Shown here: positions 22,600-35,599 of the stretch, piece by piece
Layout of the letters: each line of letters begins with the position of its first letter
Position numbering within the stretch: the first letter of the stretch is position 1
From: Membranipora membranacea
Lineage: Eukaryota > Bryozoa > Gymnolaemata > Cheilostomatida > Membraniporidae
NCBI GenBank assembly: GCA_914767715.1
Contig: OU612066.1
Location: 22,356,283 to 22,420,282, forward strand
Direction of reading: 5' to 3'
Length of the DNA: 64,000 nucleotides
The notes under the pieces: model-generated
What the model was told of the DNA's origin: nothing
Databases searched by the model: none
Seen by the model: only the letters and a program-made list of their open reading frames with translations
Position numbers and translations under genes: made by a program

Positions 22600-25187
22600 C
22601 ATGGCATAGGTCATTTTTTTATATGTGCATTGATGAATAAACTAAATATTTTAAGCTTTTCCCCTAGCCCAAACAAAATCAGCCGAATCCGAGTAATTCA
22701 TGACAATAGCAAAAGACTTAAAACTTTGCCTATCATCAATTAAAATAACAGCAGTAATGAGAATAATAAGTAAACTTACATGGCAGTACTGTACATTTCT
22801 TCTTGTTGATAATATTCGTTATAGTAAGACATGTTCATGTAGTTATCAGTTGATTTCTATATAATTTTACAGAGAATCACAGAAACACAGCTTGTTCAGA
22901 CGGTTGCTTATTGCTGATTGTTATGCTCAACATTCAGTCATCATTGTGCTAAATGTTGTGTCATTGCGTGTCTCCATCAATTGTTGGCGGTTATTACTCT
23001 AGGTCACTTGATTTTGATTATAAGTTGTCCTCTCATTATTAGAGTATGAGAGTAATAATTATGATAAATATAGGATGATTTTTTGTATTCAAAAATGATA
23101 AAAATATGTAGTTTATTCCTATAGTGTTCATATGACGTCCAGGATGTAATTACCTGCCAAATAAAATTGTGTTCATATTATTTTGTTTACGTCCTCTTAG
23201 TAATTTCTTTAGATTTTCCAAACTGACTACTTGGTGTTAATATAAATATAAACACACATGAATGAACTTTTTCACGAAACTTCCGTACTCCTTTCATATT
23301 ATTCTGGCATCAACTAATGCTGATTTAAAATTTAGTTGAGTTGTATAGGATTTGTTTTCTTCCATGTTGTAAGATAACTATCATTGTCCGTGCTGAGTCG
23401 CAGCATAAAACATGGCTAGTCCAGACTGCAATCTTTGCTCATGTCATCAGACAGTATAATTTGGTCACATCAGTTTCATGATTAAAGGGATGTTTTATTT
23501 TCAGAATAACTGAACTGTGGCTGGCTGCCGTACACTGATATTCAGAACTAGAAGGCTACACTGTGGTATTATAAATAGAGAAGGGCCATGCAGTAGCTAA
23601 TGCATATCAGTGGATAGATATACCTCATCTGATATGTGAAGGTTACCGTAACTTGAAAGGGTGAGTTTTCATAATTATTCCTTTCTATTCCTTTAGGACC
23701 CGGTAGGAGTTAGAGTGTTATCAGCATGTGAAGTTCTCTCTTGAATCTAAAGGTTGCCTGTTATGATCTCGGGAGTTGCAGAAAGTGTCAAGGATTTGGA
23801 TTTAAGGCTTAGAACCAATTGTATTCATCAGCTCGATAACAATTCACATTCATTGTTTTGGCAGTCATTACCCCTAACACAGCTGAAAAATTTGCAATTT
23901 TTTGTGCAATGATTAATCGAAAAACAACGAAATTTACCTTCCCAACATTCACTCTACACCAGATGTAATGCAGTTACCCAGTGACAACGATTCCAATTAT
24001 TCAAATTTTGAGCACTGGGTACACACACTTATTTCGAGATTACACTATTAGCATGTGTATCTCTGATCGATAGAGCTGCTGTCGTAAATATTTGGGTACC
24101 TACTTTCGGCTGAATAAGAGGAAAACTTATGATCAAACAATCATGATCGAAACAGAATTAGCCAGCTCTGCATTATTAGTAATTCTATCTTCTCCCACTG
24201 AGCTTAGGCTAGCAATACACAGTTGTGATTTAACTTTGTTTGTCAAAAATATGTACTAAATGCTCTTCTAAAACTGTAACAATAGTAAGATTAGATTTTC
24301 CCAAGTAAAATTAAAATATTTTAACAAGAAATGAGAAAATGATATGTGTTTATCCAAAGGTTTGGGTATTCATCAATACGTCTCCTAAAAGCTGAATTTT
24401 AGCTGCTCTGAGGCTAGGTGAATTAATTCACTCTCTATTGTCAGAGATATACATGCAATAGTATATCACGTCATCAGTGTGCTTGATTCTATTGTATATG
24501 ACCTAATGTGATCTAATATGAGATGTTAAAACAGGCAGATATCCAGCGAGTAGCTACCAGTGGTACGCTAATTTCTTCCAACGGGTGTTGAGGTCACAAG
24601 GTCTGTGATTGAGACCAAAGGAGGTGACTGAAGTGTCTGGACGTTTATAAACTGTTGCTGGGGATCACATGAGATGCGACCCCCCCCCCCCCCCCCGTTA
24701 CGGACTTCGTCATCAAGTACATGTAAGTTAGTATTGTTTATGACCAAAAAACAACTGAGATTTCTTTGTCAAAATTATGATGTTGATTTGTTAACATGTT
24801 GCTGATTAATAGACAGTGTGATCAATTTATTACCCTAGCTGATGTATTAGGTGTCACCACTGACATGAATAAACTCATTTTAGTCCATATCAGCCTAGCC
24901 TAGCCTAGCTTAGCCTAGCCTAGCCTAGCCTAGCCTAGCCTAGCCTAGCCTAGCCTAGCCTAGCCTAGCCTAGCCTAGCCTAGCCTAGCCTAGCTGATGT
25001 ACAATATATCACAACTGACTTGACTTACTTCCTTTTAAGCCTTTACATTGTATGCTACCATTTGTCTATGTATGCTACTGATAAACAAGTAAGAGATTGA
25101 TAGCCCTTACAGGTTAACTTCCATCAATCAATCACATATAAACTGTGTGTAAAAAAATTGAAACTGCCATATGGATTTCCCACTTGT
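22600..25187. repeat. Inter-unit spacer A/B
   Basis: Almost collinear with the B/C spacer at 44430-46900, with only scattered substitutions and small indels, so it belongs to a recent segmental duplication. No coding exon is supported. It contains a C17 run at 24680-24696 (only four C in the B/C copy) and the TAGCC array described separately. Confidence 0.8.
24892..24994. repeat. (CCTAG)n pentanucleotide microsatellite
   Basis: About 20 tandem copies of CCTAG, with one 'agctt' interruption near 24908. The paralogous site at 46673-46700 has only about five to six copies, so the array has expanded or contracted since duplication. Confidence 0.95.
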
Positions 25188-26870
25188 CACAGTTTTGTTT
25201 CGCTTATTTGTCAGGCAGTTAACTTATTACACAGCAGTCTGCAGTCACAGCTTGAACAAGGAAGTTAGTAACAAGCAGTGGAGATTTAGATAGAGCAACA
25301 CACAGAGAGTTTACAGGATATAACCATTGAAAATATCAGGTCAGTAGGATGTACAATCAAGGCATTAGATACTCTAACTCTCTCTGACTCTTTATGTAAG
25401 GGTGTTGAACTTCTAATCCCTGTGTTCAGTTTTTTATCACAGCTTACTCTGGTTAGGGATTAGGGTCGCTAACAGAGGTTTTTTTATGGAAAGATAAGTG
25501 TAACTTCATTGAGACATTGATATGAAGGTTATTGTATTCTATTGTTAACCATACTGTGATCTCTATTACTGCAGGCTCTGCGATGATACATTAATCTTAC
25601 ATTTCGGAATGCTTAACTTGAAGACTCCCTCGTACTATTATACACATGTCTTGCTTGCTCACAGCGGACCCCTCCCACTTTAATTTAGTGTTTGGGGGAA
25701 AGAAAGTGGGATATAAAAGGTGTCCTCATTTTTTCTCTCATTCCCCGACCCACTTTAGAATCACTTGTCAGTGTGATAAAAATATACTCCAGCTAATATA
25801 AATTCCTTTGAGTCCATATCTGCCCTTTCATTGAATGCGACTGATAAGTAGTGAGTAATTGAATCCTTACAGGTTAACCTCCATCAGTCAATCACATGTA
25901 AACAGTGTGTTAAAAAATTGAAACTGCCACATGGATTTCCCTCTTGTCACAGTTTTGTTTTGCTTATTTGTCAGCCAGTTAACTTATTACACAGCAGTCT
26001 ACAGTCACAGCTTGAACAAGGAAGTTAGTAACAAGCAGTGGAGATTTAGATAGAGCAACACACTGAGAGTTTACAGGATATAACCATTGAAAATATCAGG
26101 TCAGTAGGATGTACAATCAAGGCATTAGATACTCTAACTCTCTCTGACTCTTTATGTAAGGGTGTTGAACTTCTAATCCCTGTGTTCAGTTTTTTATCAC
26201 AGCTTACTCTGGTTAGGGATTAGGGTCGCTAACAGAGGTTTTTTTATGGAAAGATAAGTGTAACTTCATTGAGACATTGATATGAAGGTTATTGTATTCT
26301 ATTGTTAACCATACTGTGATCTCTATTACTGCAGGCTCTGCGATGATACATTAATCTTACATTTCGGAATGCTTAACTTGAAGACTCCCTCGTACTATTA
26401 TACACATGTCTTGCTTGCCCACAGCGGACCCCTTCCACTTTAATTCAGTGTTGGGGAAAGAAAGTGGGATATAAAAGGTGTCCTCATTTTTTCTCTCATT
26501 CCCCGACCCACTTTAGAATCACTTGTCAGTGTGATAAAAATATACTCCAGCTAATATAAATTCCTTTGAGTCCATATCTGCCCTTTCATTGAATGCGACT
26601 GATAAGTAGTGAGTAATTGAATCCTTACAGGTTAACCTCCATCAGTCAATCACATGTAAACAGTGTGTTAAAAAATTGAAACTGCCACATGGATTTCCCT
26701 CTTGTCACAGTTTTGTTTTGCTTATTTGTCAGCCAGTTAACTTATTACACAGCAGTCTACAGTCACAGCTTGAACAAGGAAGTTAGTAACAAGCAGTGGA
26801 GATTTAGTCATAACTACACACAGAGAGGTTACAGGACATAACCATTGAGAATATCAGGTCAGTAGGATGT
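25188..26870. repeat. About 759-bp tandem triplication upstream of TRIM B
   Basis: The block starting near 'cacagttttgttt' occurs at about 25191, 25951 and 26709 (periods 760 and 758). The first two repeats are nearly identical; the third diverges after about 26870. Each contains the putative 5' non-coding exon (25215-25339, 25975-26099, 26733-26857), ending with donor ATCAG|GTCAGT. Units A and C have a single copy. It could provide alternative leader exons or promoters for the TRIM gene, which is inference. Confidence 0.85.
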
Positions 26871-27364
26871 ACAATCAAGGTGGTAGATACTCTCTCTAAC
26901 TCTTTTAGGGTGTTGCACTTTTAATCGCCTTATTCAGTTTTGTATCACTGCTCACTCTAATTAGGGATTAGGGTAGCAAATAATGGCATTTTATAGTCAA
27001 CCAACTGAGCTCTCAATTATGGCGAGCTATATTACCAGATTTGTAGTCACCCTTCTGTTAATATACATACACAGGTCATGGTCACAAAAGGCACTTTGTA
27101 AATGAAATTCATTGTTTGGGAGGGGCGGGGAAAAAGAGCGAATTTAAAAGAGTCTTCTCACTTCTGTGGTAACCCTCTGATGTGCTTCTTGGTTTATTAT
27201 AGATGGCAATGTGCGCCTTCACCTGAGCAAGCAAGCACACCCACATAAGGAAAGGCGGGGCCTCCCCTGATATTCTTGTTCTAGGTATTGTTATTAGCAA
27301 TATTATGTCGATCATTTAATTGTGCTTTTAGATCCACTGAGTGACACAACATCCAATAAGAGAA

Positions 27365-30300
27365 ATGGCCGTCTCAGTAGCAGAAGATGTTCCACATCTG
27401 GTAACATGTGGAAACTGCCTTGAGGAAGAGGGGTTTATCCATAACCCAATGTTTCTGCCCTGTACTCATGTATGCTGTGAGACTTGCCTGAGGAGGCAAC
27501 TCAAGAAGACTGATGTGATCGAATGTAGGGTTTGTCAGTAAGTATCGAGGTTCACAGAGCATCTAATATGACAGCGTTTCTAATAACAGTATTGCAATCA
27601 GTCTCTGATTTGAACTATCAACTATATATTATATTGTTGTGTAGCTCCACACAGATTCAACTTATTTGGGGTTTGGTTGGCCCCCAGGTGTGCTCCGACC
27701 TGCCTGCAAGCAGACAGCAACCTGGCACAGACTAAAATTTTGCCGCCTATGCTTCGGGTTAAGTAATAAGGCATGTGACTTTTAATTAATCGAGTCAGAT
27801 GATTAACATCATTAATCTGTAGCCAATTTAAAACATTTCCTTCACCAGACTTCCTGTTGTCCAGGAAAGGGGGCGGGGCAGTGTTGGTGGGATAGCTGAC
27901 AGGATAGAATAAGTGAGATGAGTTTCGGGATTGTCTAGGTGGGATGGTTGGCTTGATGGTACTGGCCACATGGTTGGAAGATTGATTTAGTACGGCTTAA
28001 TGTTAAACATTTTTTTTTCATTTGCAGAAACAAGTTCAAAGTGGTGATAGACAATCTTCCCTCAGCCTTAGAGAATGTTCATCCAGCTACTTTCTGTGAG
28101 CCGTGCGAGAAAAGTGGAAAACTCAAGATGACCGCCAACACTTACTGTCTGACCTGTGAACATAAGTACTGTGCTGCTCATCAGAAGGTAAATACTAATC
28201 GATACACTGTGGCTGTGTGTCTGTTAGGCAATTTTGAGAAGTAGTTTTATAAAATATCAGCGATATATGGAGTGTTTTATATATAATAAATAAAAAACTC
28301 GATGTGATAGCTAAGTGTAAAGGGAGAAAGCAACTTTCCTTAACCTGTGATAAAGATTCAGATTTGAATACTTGTGTCATTACAGCTTCACATTGAGTTG
28401 AACTGGCATCATGAGACTCAGAATATAAAGGAGTACATGAGAACAACCTCAACAGTAGAGCAGCAGAAGTTCTGTGAGACTCACAAAGATCAAGTCGTCT
28501 CTTTTGGTTGTTCAAAGTGCTTGAGGGTTTACTGCGTCGAATGTTTGTCTTCTGTTGGCCTTTGCCAAAATGGTGAGTGACAATTCCATCATGCGACCTT
28601 TGACATCTGATATAGGCCAATCAGATTTGTAATTTACCGATGCAAGTTGTATCATCTTTGAAACTGAGGATGCAACTCCTAGTGGAATAATCAAGGTTTG
28701 TTTTATTGCGTATCGATAGATCTCATTCTTATACCAAGATATTTTCTATTGGTATCTCATAATACGTGCCTTCTGTTGAGAACAACTTCTGAATAAATGA
28801 GACGATTTTGAGCAAAGTTTGGATTTGGCCAAAGAAATACCCCAGTACTTTAATTTGGACATACATATTAATGACCTTCAAAGCTAAGAGAATTGAATAT
28901 TCTAGCACCCTGGCACCACCCTATACACAGCAATTATCTGGCTACCGTTTTCACTTAAAAGCAAATTGGAATCTCTTTACTGAAAAAGAAGGTCAAATCA
29001 TAATGTTGAGATTCAGTTTGCAGCGCAGCACTGAACTACCGAAGGACGATGGGTATGGTAGTAGTTTATCCCGTCTGTTGTCCTCAGTTTCACAGTCCTG
29101 ACTTTCCTAGACTCTGTGTGTTTCCCATAAGTCTTCAACAATCACATTGATGGTCCAAACTAAAACCATTTAATTCAATTTCTATACTCCCTCTAGGATC
29201 TAACCACAAGCTCATGTCTCTAAAAGAGCTCTCAGCTGAGGTGAAGAGATTACTAGAGCCTAAGAAGAAGGAATGTGAGGAGCTGTTTGATAAATGGTCA
29301 GCTGTGATGAAGGAGGCAGCAGTCACACTGTCTAACTGGGATACAGAAACTGAGGAAGGAGTCAGACTTATTGATGACACGAAGGAGAAACAGGTATTGT
29401 GATCACTATTGTATTGGGAGAGAGTACAAAATGTTATAACACTGATCATGGTGAAATACGACTCTGCGTGAGATAGATAGGTTTGACCCGGTTGAAATTT
29501 ATTGTGAAAAGAGGTCATCTTTAACTAAATTGCCTACTACATAGATACAAGCTATCAGAGAGAAATATGGAAAGTTGAAGGAGGAGTATATCACAAAGAG
29601 AAGCAGCACTAAAGATAAGCTGACAGAATACATAGAGAAGGATGCTGGACTAAAACTCACTGAGTTTCATGAACAGATCAAAACTGTCCGCTCTGATCTA
29701 TCTAAGCAACACTGTGTAAGTAAATTCAATTTCAATATGATGGAAAAATCATAAATGAAGCCAAACAATGAGGCCCCATGACTCTCCTTCTACACCAACA
29801 AGTTGCATAGATACTGTAATTCTTGCTGAAATAAGATATGGGTTCTTTATAGTAAAACATGGAAAGAAAGAAAATTCATTTACAGTCATTAGTAACTAGA
29901 ACCGCCCTTCCTGTACTAAGAAATTGAAGTTGTCCTCTCATTGATATTAAGGAGGCAACAACAAATTTTCTCACAATTGCAAACTAACCTAAAATTTAAG
30001 AAAAATATTGTCATACGCAGTGAACGACTCAATTAAAGTGCATAACCTGACAGTAGATATCAGATAATCTTAAAATGCTCACCTTAATACATTCGTTAAT
30101 GATTTTAACCGATTGGGATATTTGAATACCAGACTTCGAGTATTTGAGCTATTGAGTGTGAGTGTGGTTACTACAATCATTTACATATTGCTTCCCTTTC
30201 CTATCATACAGGTGGACCTGCTGCAAACAAAGAAGGATTTGGAAGCTAAACTAGATGATATGGCTAATGATGATGGATTCCAAGCTCTGGTGGTGGGAAA

Positions 30301-31702
30301 CCAGCAACTGATCCAGACCAATGGTATGCCTCTAATTTTCCTAGTGCAAGCCTCGCCATACAATGTGCAAGCGCTACAAAGCAACAGTTTCATGAAAATG
30401 TTCTGCAAGATTGTATATTTAGTGGAAATGTAGGGCCCTTCTAGCTGTAAAACAAACCTGTCAGTAATGTGTAAATGAATAATCCTAAAAACGGTAAAAA
30501 TGCTTCTTGCCTATAGACATATCATCATAATTAATCACAGGGTTAGATGATATAGTTCTAGTGATTGCTGGATTTGTTGTAATTCTGGTGCATCAACACA
30601 ACATGTAATATAAGTTATCAGTCATTTACTGTTTTTCAGATTCTGACACCACAGAGATAAACGCTGCTCTGGTACCAACAGACGACTTTGTAATCGGTGA
30701 TGACCTCATGAGAAGAAGAAAAACTCCGACCTCGATACGGCTGGTGAAGCAGCTGGCAGCAGATGACTATTGCCTCACATCATGTAGTTATAAAGGTGTA
30801 ACTTATGTAGGTCTAAGCTGCGGCTCAATCAACAGTATAGATGAAGCTGGTAACAAGACAACAGACTTCATCAAACTTCCCACTCACATCATCACCATAA
30901 GAGCACATCAGGATCGACTCTACATTCTCATGTATGGACAACCTTACAAGATCTATGTGTATGATCTTAATGGACAACAGATCACCTCCTGGGATCACTC
31001 AGACAGCAATGATGATAATGATGATAATGTCGGCAACAAACTGTGCATTGTGAACAATCAGATTTTTGCTGCTGATGCCACCAATAAGAGAATCACTAAC
31101 TATAATCTCAACGGGAAAGTGATGAGACAGATTCCATGTCCTACAATCCCGACCAAAACCTTCATATCCATGTGTTCAGCAGGAGAAGACTCTGTCATCA
31201 TCACCACACGCTCACCTGCTCAGGTATTCAAGTTCAACATGAGCACAGAGACTGTACTCTGGACAAAAAACCTCACAGCAAAACCATTCTCTGTAGCCTG
31301 CAGTAATGATGTAGTACTGGTCAGTGGAGATGGGTACAACGGCAGTAAGAGAGGTGTATGGATAGAAGTTCTAAATACAGCGACTGGTAAGAACTGTACT
31401 CGTTAAATCATATTATATACATGTAGGTCTTTCGTATAACAATAGAGTACTACAAAGTCCTGGTTAAATTAGTTAGGGATTAGGGGATCAGTACCCTCAT
31501 CGAAGCAACCAAACCACCAGTTAAATGTACGGATTTTGTTACCTCGTTCTGTGCGGTCTAATGTATGCGTATACTTTCTTATCTTCTATTGCGAATTTCA
31601 GGTGAACACATAACAGAATTTAACGATCAAGAAGGAGTACAGACTGAGGTGTTGGATTTATGGACAGAGAATAACAGGCTGCTGGTGTCCAGTTATTTTT
31701 AG
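27365..31702 (+). CDS. TRIM-like RING/B-box/coiled-coil/propeller protein, unit B
   Basis: Eight exons join in phase to 615 codons plus stop: 27365-27537, 28028-28187, 28386-28572, 29197-29393, 29545-29715, 30212-30323, 30640-31386 and 31602-31702. The start ATG lies in exon 'agagaaATGgcc'; exon 1 begins at 27332. Domains: C3HC4 RING at residues 15-57 ('CGNCLEEEGF', 'CTHVCCETC', 'ECRVC'); a first B-box ('CEPCEKSGK', 'CEHKYCAAH'); a second B-box ('FCETHKD', 'CSKC', 'YCVEC'); coiled coil of about 160 residues from 'LSAEVKRLLEPKKKECEEL'; then about 250 residues of repeated beta-strand units resembling an NHL/WD-type propeller. Such proteins are usually ubiquitin E3 ligases, with the propeller binding the target. 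Compared with unit C, TAG replaces a CAG near the end, removing the last 12 residues, and an Asp/Asn-rich loop ('DNDDNDDN') is three residues longer. Probably expressible. Confidence 0.88.
27668..27767 (+). mobile_element. Headless SINE fragment in TRIM B intron 1
   Basis: Matches the body of the SINE at 8865-8962, beginning 'ggggtttggttggccccca' and ending near 'gcttcggg', without the tRNA-like head. It is absent from the paralogous intron in unit C (about 48361), where sequence passes straight from 'ttcaacttat' to 'ctagtcagatg', so it inserted after or during divergence of B and C. Confidence 0.75.
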
Positions 31703-31830
31703 AGCTCTGTGCTGTGTTATGAACTTCTCTATGATTAATGTTTAGCTTTCAGTAACTTTATATAGGCAGTGAACTTCTATATAAATTATGATTTACAAAA
31801 AACTGTTGCCCACTTGATGATTAAATTTCT

Positions 31831-31836
31831 AATAAA
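31831..31836 (+). terminator. Polyadenylation signal of TRIM B
   Basis: AATAAA 129 bases past the stop codon, conserved with the unit C copy at 52415. Confidence 0.55.
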
Positions 31837-31959
31837 CAAAATTAAGTTTTAGATATTATAATGTTGAGTTTAACCTCATCATCATAAAGCTCACCGCTAT
31901 CAAGGCAGATAAACTTCATACTTTATAGAGTTCAAACCAAGTTAAATCATAAATTGTCA

Positions 31960-32270
31960 TAAAAAATCATTGACAGTTGATGGCGTTGTTTACAAAAGTG
32001 TCAGCTAACATTTCCCGCCTATTTATTACATTCCCTTTACAGTTATTTCCATCTCTCTCAATTTGAAGCCGTCCGTTCCTGCAAAAATTTGTTTTATGTA
32101 TTTACATTTATGTAATTTATGTAAAAACATTTATTATTTACGCCTGTAATCAACAGGACCCAAATTCTGACCTTGGCGGTTAGTCTCAGCAGGGGGAGGG
32201 GAATTCAATTTTTACTGGACTGAGCCCCTATTGATAGCTTCTAACCTATTTAATTTCCACCATAAGTAAG
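31960..32270. other. Unit-B-specific segment of about 270 bp
   Basis: In unit C the sequence runs from 'ttgtttacaaaa' directly to 'agtaagctgtttactc' (about 52565). In unit B about 270 extra bases intervene. No inverted ends or target duplication could be identified, so insertion in B and deletion in C are both possible. Confidence 0.55.
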
Positions 32271-33522
32271 CTGTTTACTCCATGATTTATTTCCATTTCA
32301 CACAAAAAAATACAGATTTAAACTTATTTAATTTCAACTGCATGAGCAAGCATTTCTGGCGCCACAGTACTGTCCCCGAAAGTCCCCATGTTCTGATAGG
32401 ATGGTACTGCAATTGTAATTAGCAGTAGGCAAAAGACTGAGATACATCGAAGTCATCAGGCCATTTTGAATCCAGCTTGAATATACATGTTAAGGCTTTC
32501 CAGAGAGTCAACCTAAAGGCAAGCACTACAGTCAGGATACAGTTACAGTTAAAATAAGCAGTACTGTATTTTTAGTAAAACACGCATTATAATAACAACA
32601 TGGCAACTTTGGGAACAGGACGTTTTCCTGAGCACCATGCTGATAGATACAATAAAATATTTTATGCATTGATGCCCGAACGGTGTCGACAAGAAAGGCA
32701 GTGGTTTCAAGACAGATTGACCAGCTTCCTTACTAAATGTGAGATCATGGATAAACTCTCTCCGCAGACAGTTTAAACACTTTGAACAAGGTGAATAACT
32801 CACATGCTCAAGATCAATTCTTAGAGCTTCTCTTAGGTGCCATGAGCTAGTTTCAGATTATTAAGAAGTTACTGTGGACGCTTGCGACTAGAAACTGACG
32901 TAGCAGCAGCAGCACAAGCACAGGAGGCAGCAAGAACCGATGACAGACGATCACTTTCCGTTAGTGACTTTTTCTAGTATAATTTGTTGTTGCTAAGTCT
33001 GCTTCTGTTTCATACTAAATTGTACCACATTCATTGGGATCACATATTCTTTGAGAATATGAATACTTGTCGAGGAAAGGGATCTTACATACGACAACTA
33101 CCCTCAGCTCCTAGCTGTGCACTGGGCTTTGCATATGTCCCTGATTGTTCCTCAGGTGTCTTATTATCCTCTGTGGAGAACTACCATGGTAAATTTGTGA
33201 TGCTAGACACAGATGTTAACTCATCCATGTAAGCAAATCTTGTTGCATATTTTGGCATAAGATATTTCATTCATAGTTCGGGCTGAGAAACGGTGACTGT
33301 CCTCTTCTTGTAGTATCTTCATGTGAAGGAAGGACTATTCAGTGGTTTATTCTCCTTTGATGCAATGCCAGTAGGCCTAACCTCGAGACGGCGTCGGTGA
33401 CATTAGCGCTTCGGGGTGGCTGATAAACCTGATCGATCTGTGTTTGATCTCCCGGGTGACTCAACGTCCTTATTGAAGATGGAGTCAATCACTGGGTCAG
33501 AAAACTCCACTGAGAGGTGGTT
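32271..33522. other. Intergenic, one unexplained open frame
   Basis: The first part matches unit C (52570-52980). The frame at 32984-33232 ends at a plausible donor, CAT|GTAAGC (33229/33230). It encodes an exon-like segment containing 'CALGFAYVPDCSSGV' that has no counterpart in unit C. It may be a single exon relic of another gene; the family is not recognised. Confidence 0.3.
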
Positions 33523-33763
33523 CAGGGGGGTATTTCAATTAGAAAGAGCGATCCTTTACTAAAGCAAGTTATCACTATCACATCGCTCCAAAATTATCAC
33601 TCACTTGGTCTTTCAATTAGACGAAATCGCTCACTCAGAATGTAAATTAGTTCCATCAAGTAAGTGAGCGATCTGAAAGAGAGAGCCTAGCAGGTATCAC
33701 CCACTCAGGGAGTGAGCGATCAAATTGCGATTTTGGCTCTTTCTAATTGAAAGACCCCCCCTG
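33523..33763. mobile_element. 241-bp palindromic MITE
   Basis: Terminal inverted repeats: the left begins 'caggggggtatttcaatta' and continues 'gaaagagcga'; the right ends with its complement, 'tctttctaattgaaagac' then 'cccccctg'. The interior repeats the motif 'gagcgat' / 'atcgctc' in both directions. The CAGGG start and lack of coding sequence fit a non-autonomous hAT-type MITE, but no 8-bp target duplication is visible. Confidence 0.75.
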
Positions 33764-34555
33764 ACTAAAACATCTATTGCCCACTCAGACGGTCTCTGGA
33801 AAGCGATTAATAAAAACCTTCACTGGTAATATTTGCTTGTTGTGAAATTGAGAGTTGTCGCCTCATTGATTATTTTGAGACAACTCTAAACAGGAAATGT
33901 ATGATCAGCCATTTGGAACTTATGCAGACAACATGCCATTTGAATCCATCTGCCTAAGCTGCTTTCTGTTAGAATTGTTTAATTCTTTAAACAAATAATG
34001 TCTGTATGAGTTGATTAGTAAGTGAGAACATGAAAACAGCTGCAACCAATTAACTAACCTTCATTGCTGAAGCTTCTGGTACTCAACTATACTTGGAGAG
34101 TGTATGTTTGTAATAGTAGAAACTTGCCCTGCTATTTATTAGATTAATTATTTAATTATTATGGGACTAGAGAATTCTCCCTGTTGGAGAAGTTACAATT
34201 CATAGATAGAATAGATAAGCATCTGGAGTTACAAGGATGTAAACTTTGCCAAAACCAATGTACATATTGATCCATGGCCATTGGTTTTGTCAAAGAACAC
34301 ATGCTTTTACTTCTAGTCAACTAGTTGGCTCAAATCAGCTCAGAACCAACGCATTGACATTGGCAGACATGCTTGCAACTCTTTCAGCGTCTAGATTAAG
34401 ATAGATATATGCCTATGTTATGGGGGTGGAGGTAGAAGTGTTTGAACATGTACATTGGTTGGCGACTTAAACATGCTTGTTACTGTAGATGCAATTGATG
34501 AGGTGATCCAATTTCAAATTATTATGTAAATTATACCTCCCTCAATAAGTAGTGG

Positions 34556-34695
34556 CCCAGGGGGGTTCTTTCAATTAAAGACAGCAATCCACCATCTGTG
34601 AGTGCCCGATTCGAGAATGAGACTCCTTGCATGTCAGACTCACTTCAAGAGTGTTCGATGGAATAATGATTTTTCGCTCTTTTTAATTAATTAAA
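34556..34695. mobile_element. Older relative of the CAGGGG MITE (unit B)
   Basis: Starts 'caggggggttctttcaatta' and ends near 'cgctctttttaattaatta', a decayed form of the ends of the 33523 element. The same relic is present in unit C at about 55265-55400, so it predates the B/C duplication. Confidence 0.55.
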
Positions 34696-34707
34696 CCTGT
34701 CTGCTTT

Positions 34708-35255
34708 CGGTAACTGTAAATTGCTGAACAGGCTGAACGGACTGAACAGCTGAACAGAATTTCTCAGACTAAAATTATTATTTGTTTTCTTTCCTCTGGC
34801 TGACTATCACTTCTCAAACACATTCCTCCTAGCCGAATGATTTAACAAATCACTATGTTCCTGTTGGATCCTAATAAAACCAATTTAGGGAAAGCAAATG
34901 AAGCAATCAATGTGCCAATTCTGACAAAATCAGATGGTGTTCAGGTAACCAGAAAAATTATCTAGCTTAACCTTCCATCTAGCCAGTCTTGACAAGCTTT
35001 GTTATAGGGGGGGAGGTTGGGGTGGAGGTGTCACCCGAACGAAGCCTGCCAAGACAAGCTACTTACCATCCATTCACTAGTGTAACGCCGAATAATCGGA
35101 ATAAACCAAGGCGAATGGAAACTTAAAATAAGAATTTAATGAGTAGAATATAGGAATTGTCCACGCTTATGCAAAATTAGCCATTCATGCAAAGAATCAA
35201 ACAAATAGTAGTCTGAGAAATTCTGTTCAGTCCGTTCAGCAATTTACAGTTACCG
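34708..35255. mobile_element. 548-bp element with long terminal inverted repeats
   Basis: The left end reads 'cggtaactgtaaattgctg' and continues through 'ggactgaacag' to 'tttctcagacta'. The right end (35208-35255) is its reverse complement, about 48 bases, except that the left arm has extra 'aggctgaac' and 'ctgaacag' insertions. Unit C lacks it: 'cttgtcttgcatgtgtggg' is uninterrupted near 55400. Similar 'ctgctt' sequence flanks both ends as a possible target duplication. Interior is non-coding. Confidence 0.75.
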
Positions 35256-35573
35256 TCCTGCTTGTGTGGGTCCCTGTCCCAGATTGGATACGTGAGTTTG
35301 CGTGTGTTTCACTAAAAATAAACTGTGTGAAAAAATGTTCTATAAAACAAATATGTTTGCCGCTTGGTTTCACCACAACTGTAAACTGACAAGTCATTCT
35401 TTGAGCGGCTCTTGCGAAACTAATTTCTGATCATAAAAAAATAAAGTACAGTTGTAAAATACCCTTTACCAGTGGCTTCTACATATTGTAGCAGCGGATG
35501 GATTGTGTAGACCCACAAATGAGTAGCAAAAGTAGAGAACTGAGGCTAGCATACAAGCTCCCCAACCATCGAT

Positions 35574-35599
35574 CACACACACACACACACACACACACA
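35574..35599. repeat. (CA)n microsatellite
   Basis: Thirteen uninterrupted CA units. The open frame running across it at 35498-35773 is not supported. Confidence 0.95.

Noticed and set aside
28195-28620. 141-codon minus-strand frame
   Set aside because: Antisense shadow of TRIM B B-box exon 3.
33380-33480. Second SINE head candidate ('gatctgtgtttgatctccc')
   Set aside because: Only a weak B-box-like string; no A box at the right spacing and no second copy.
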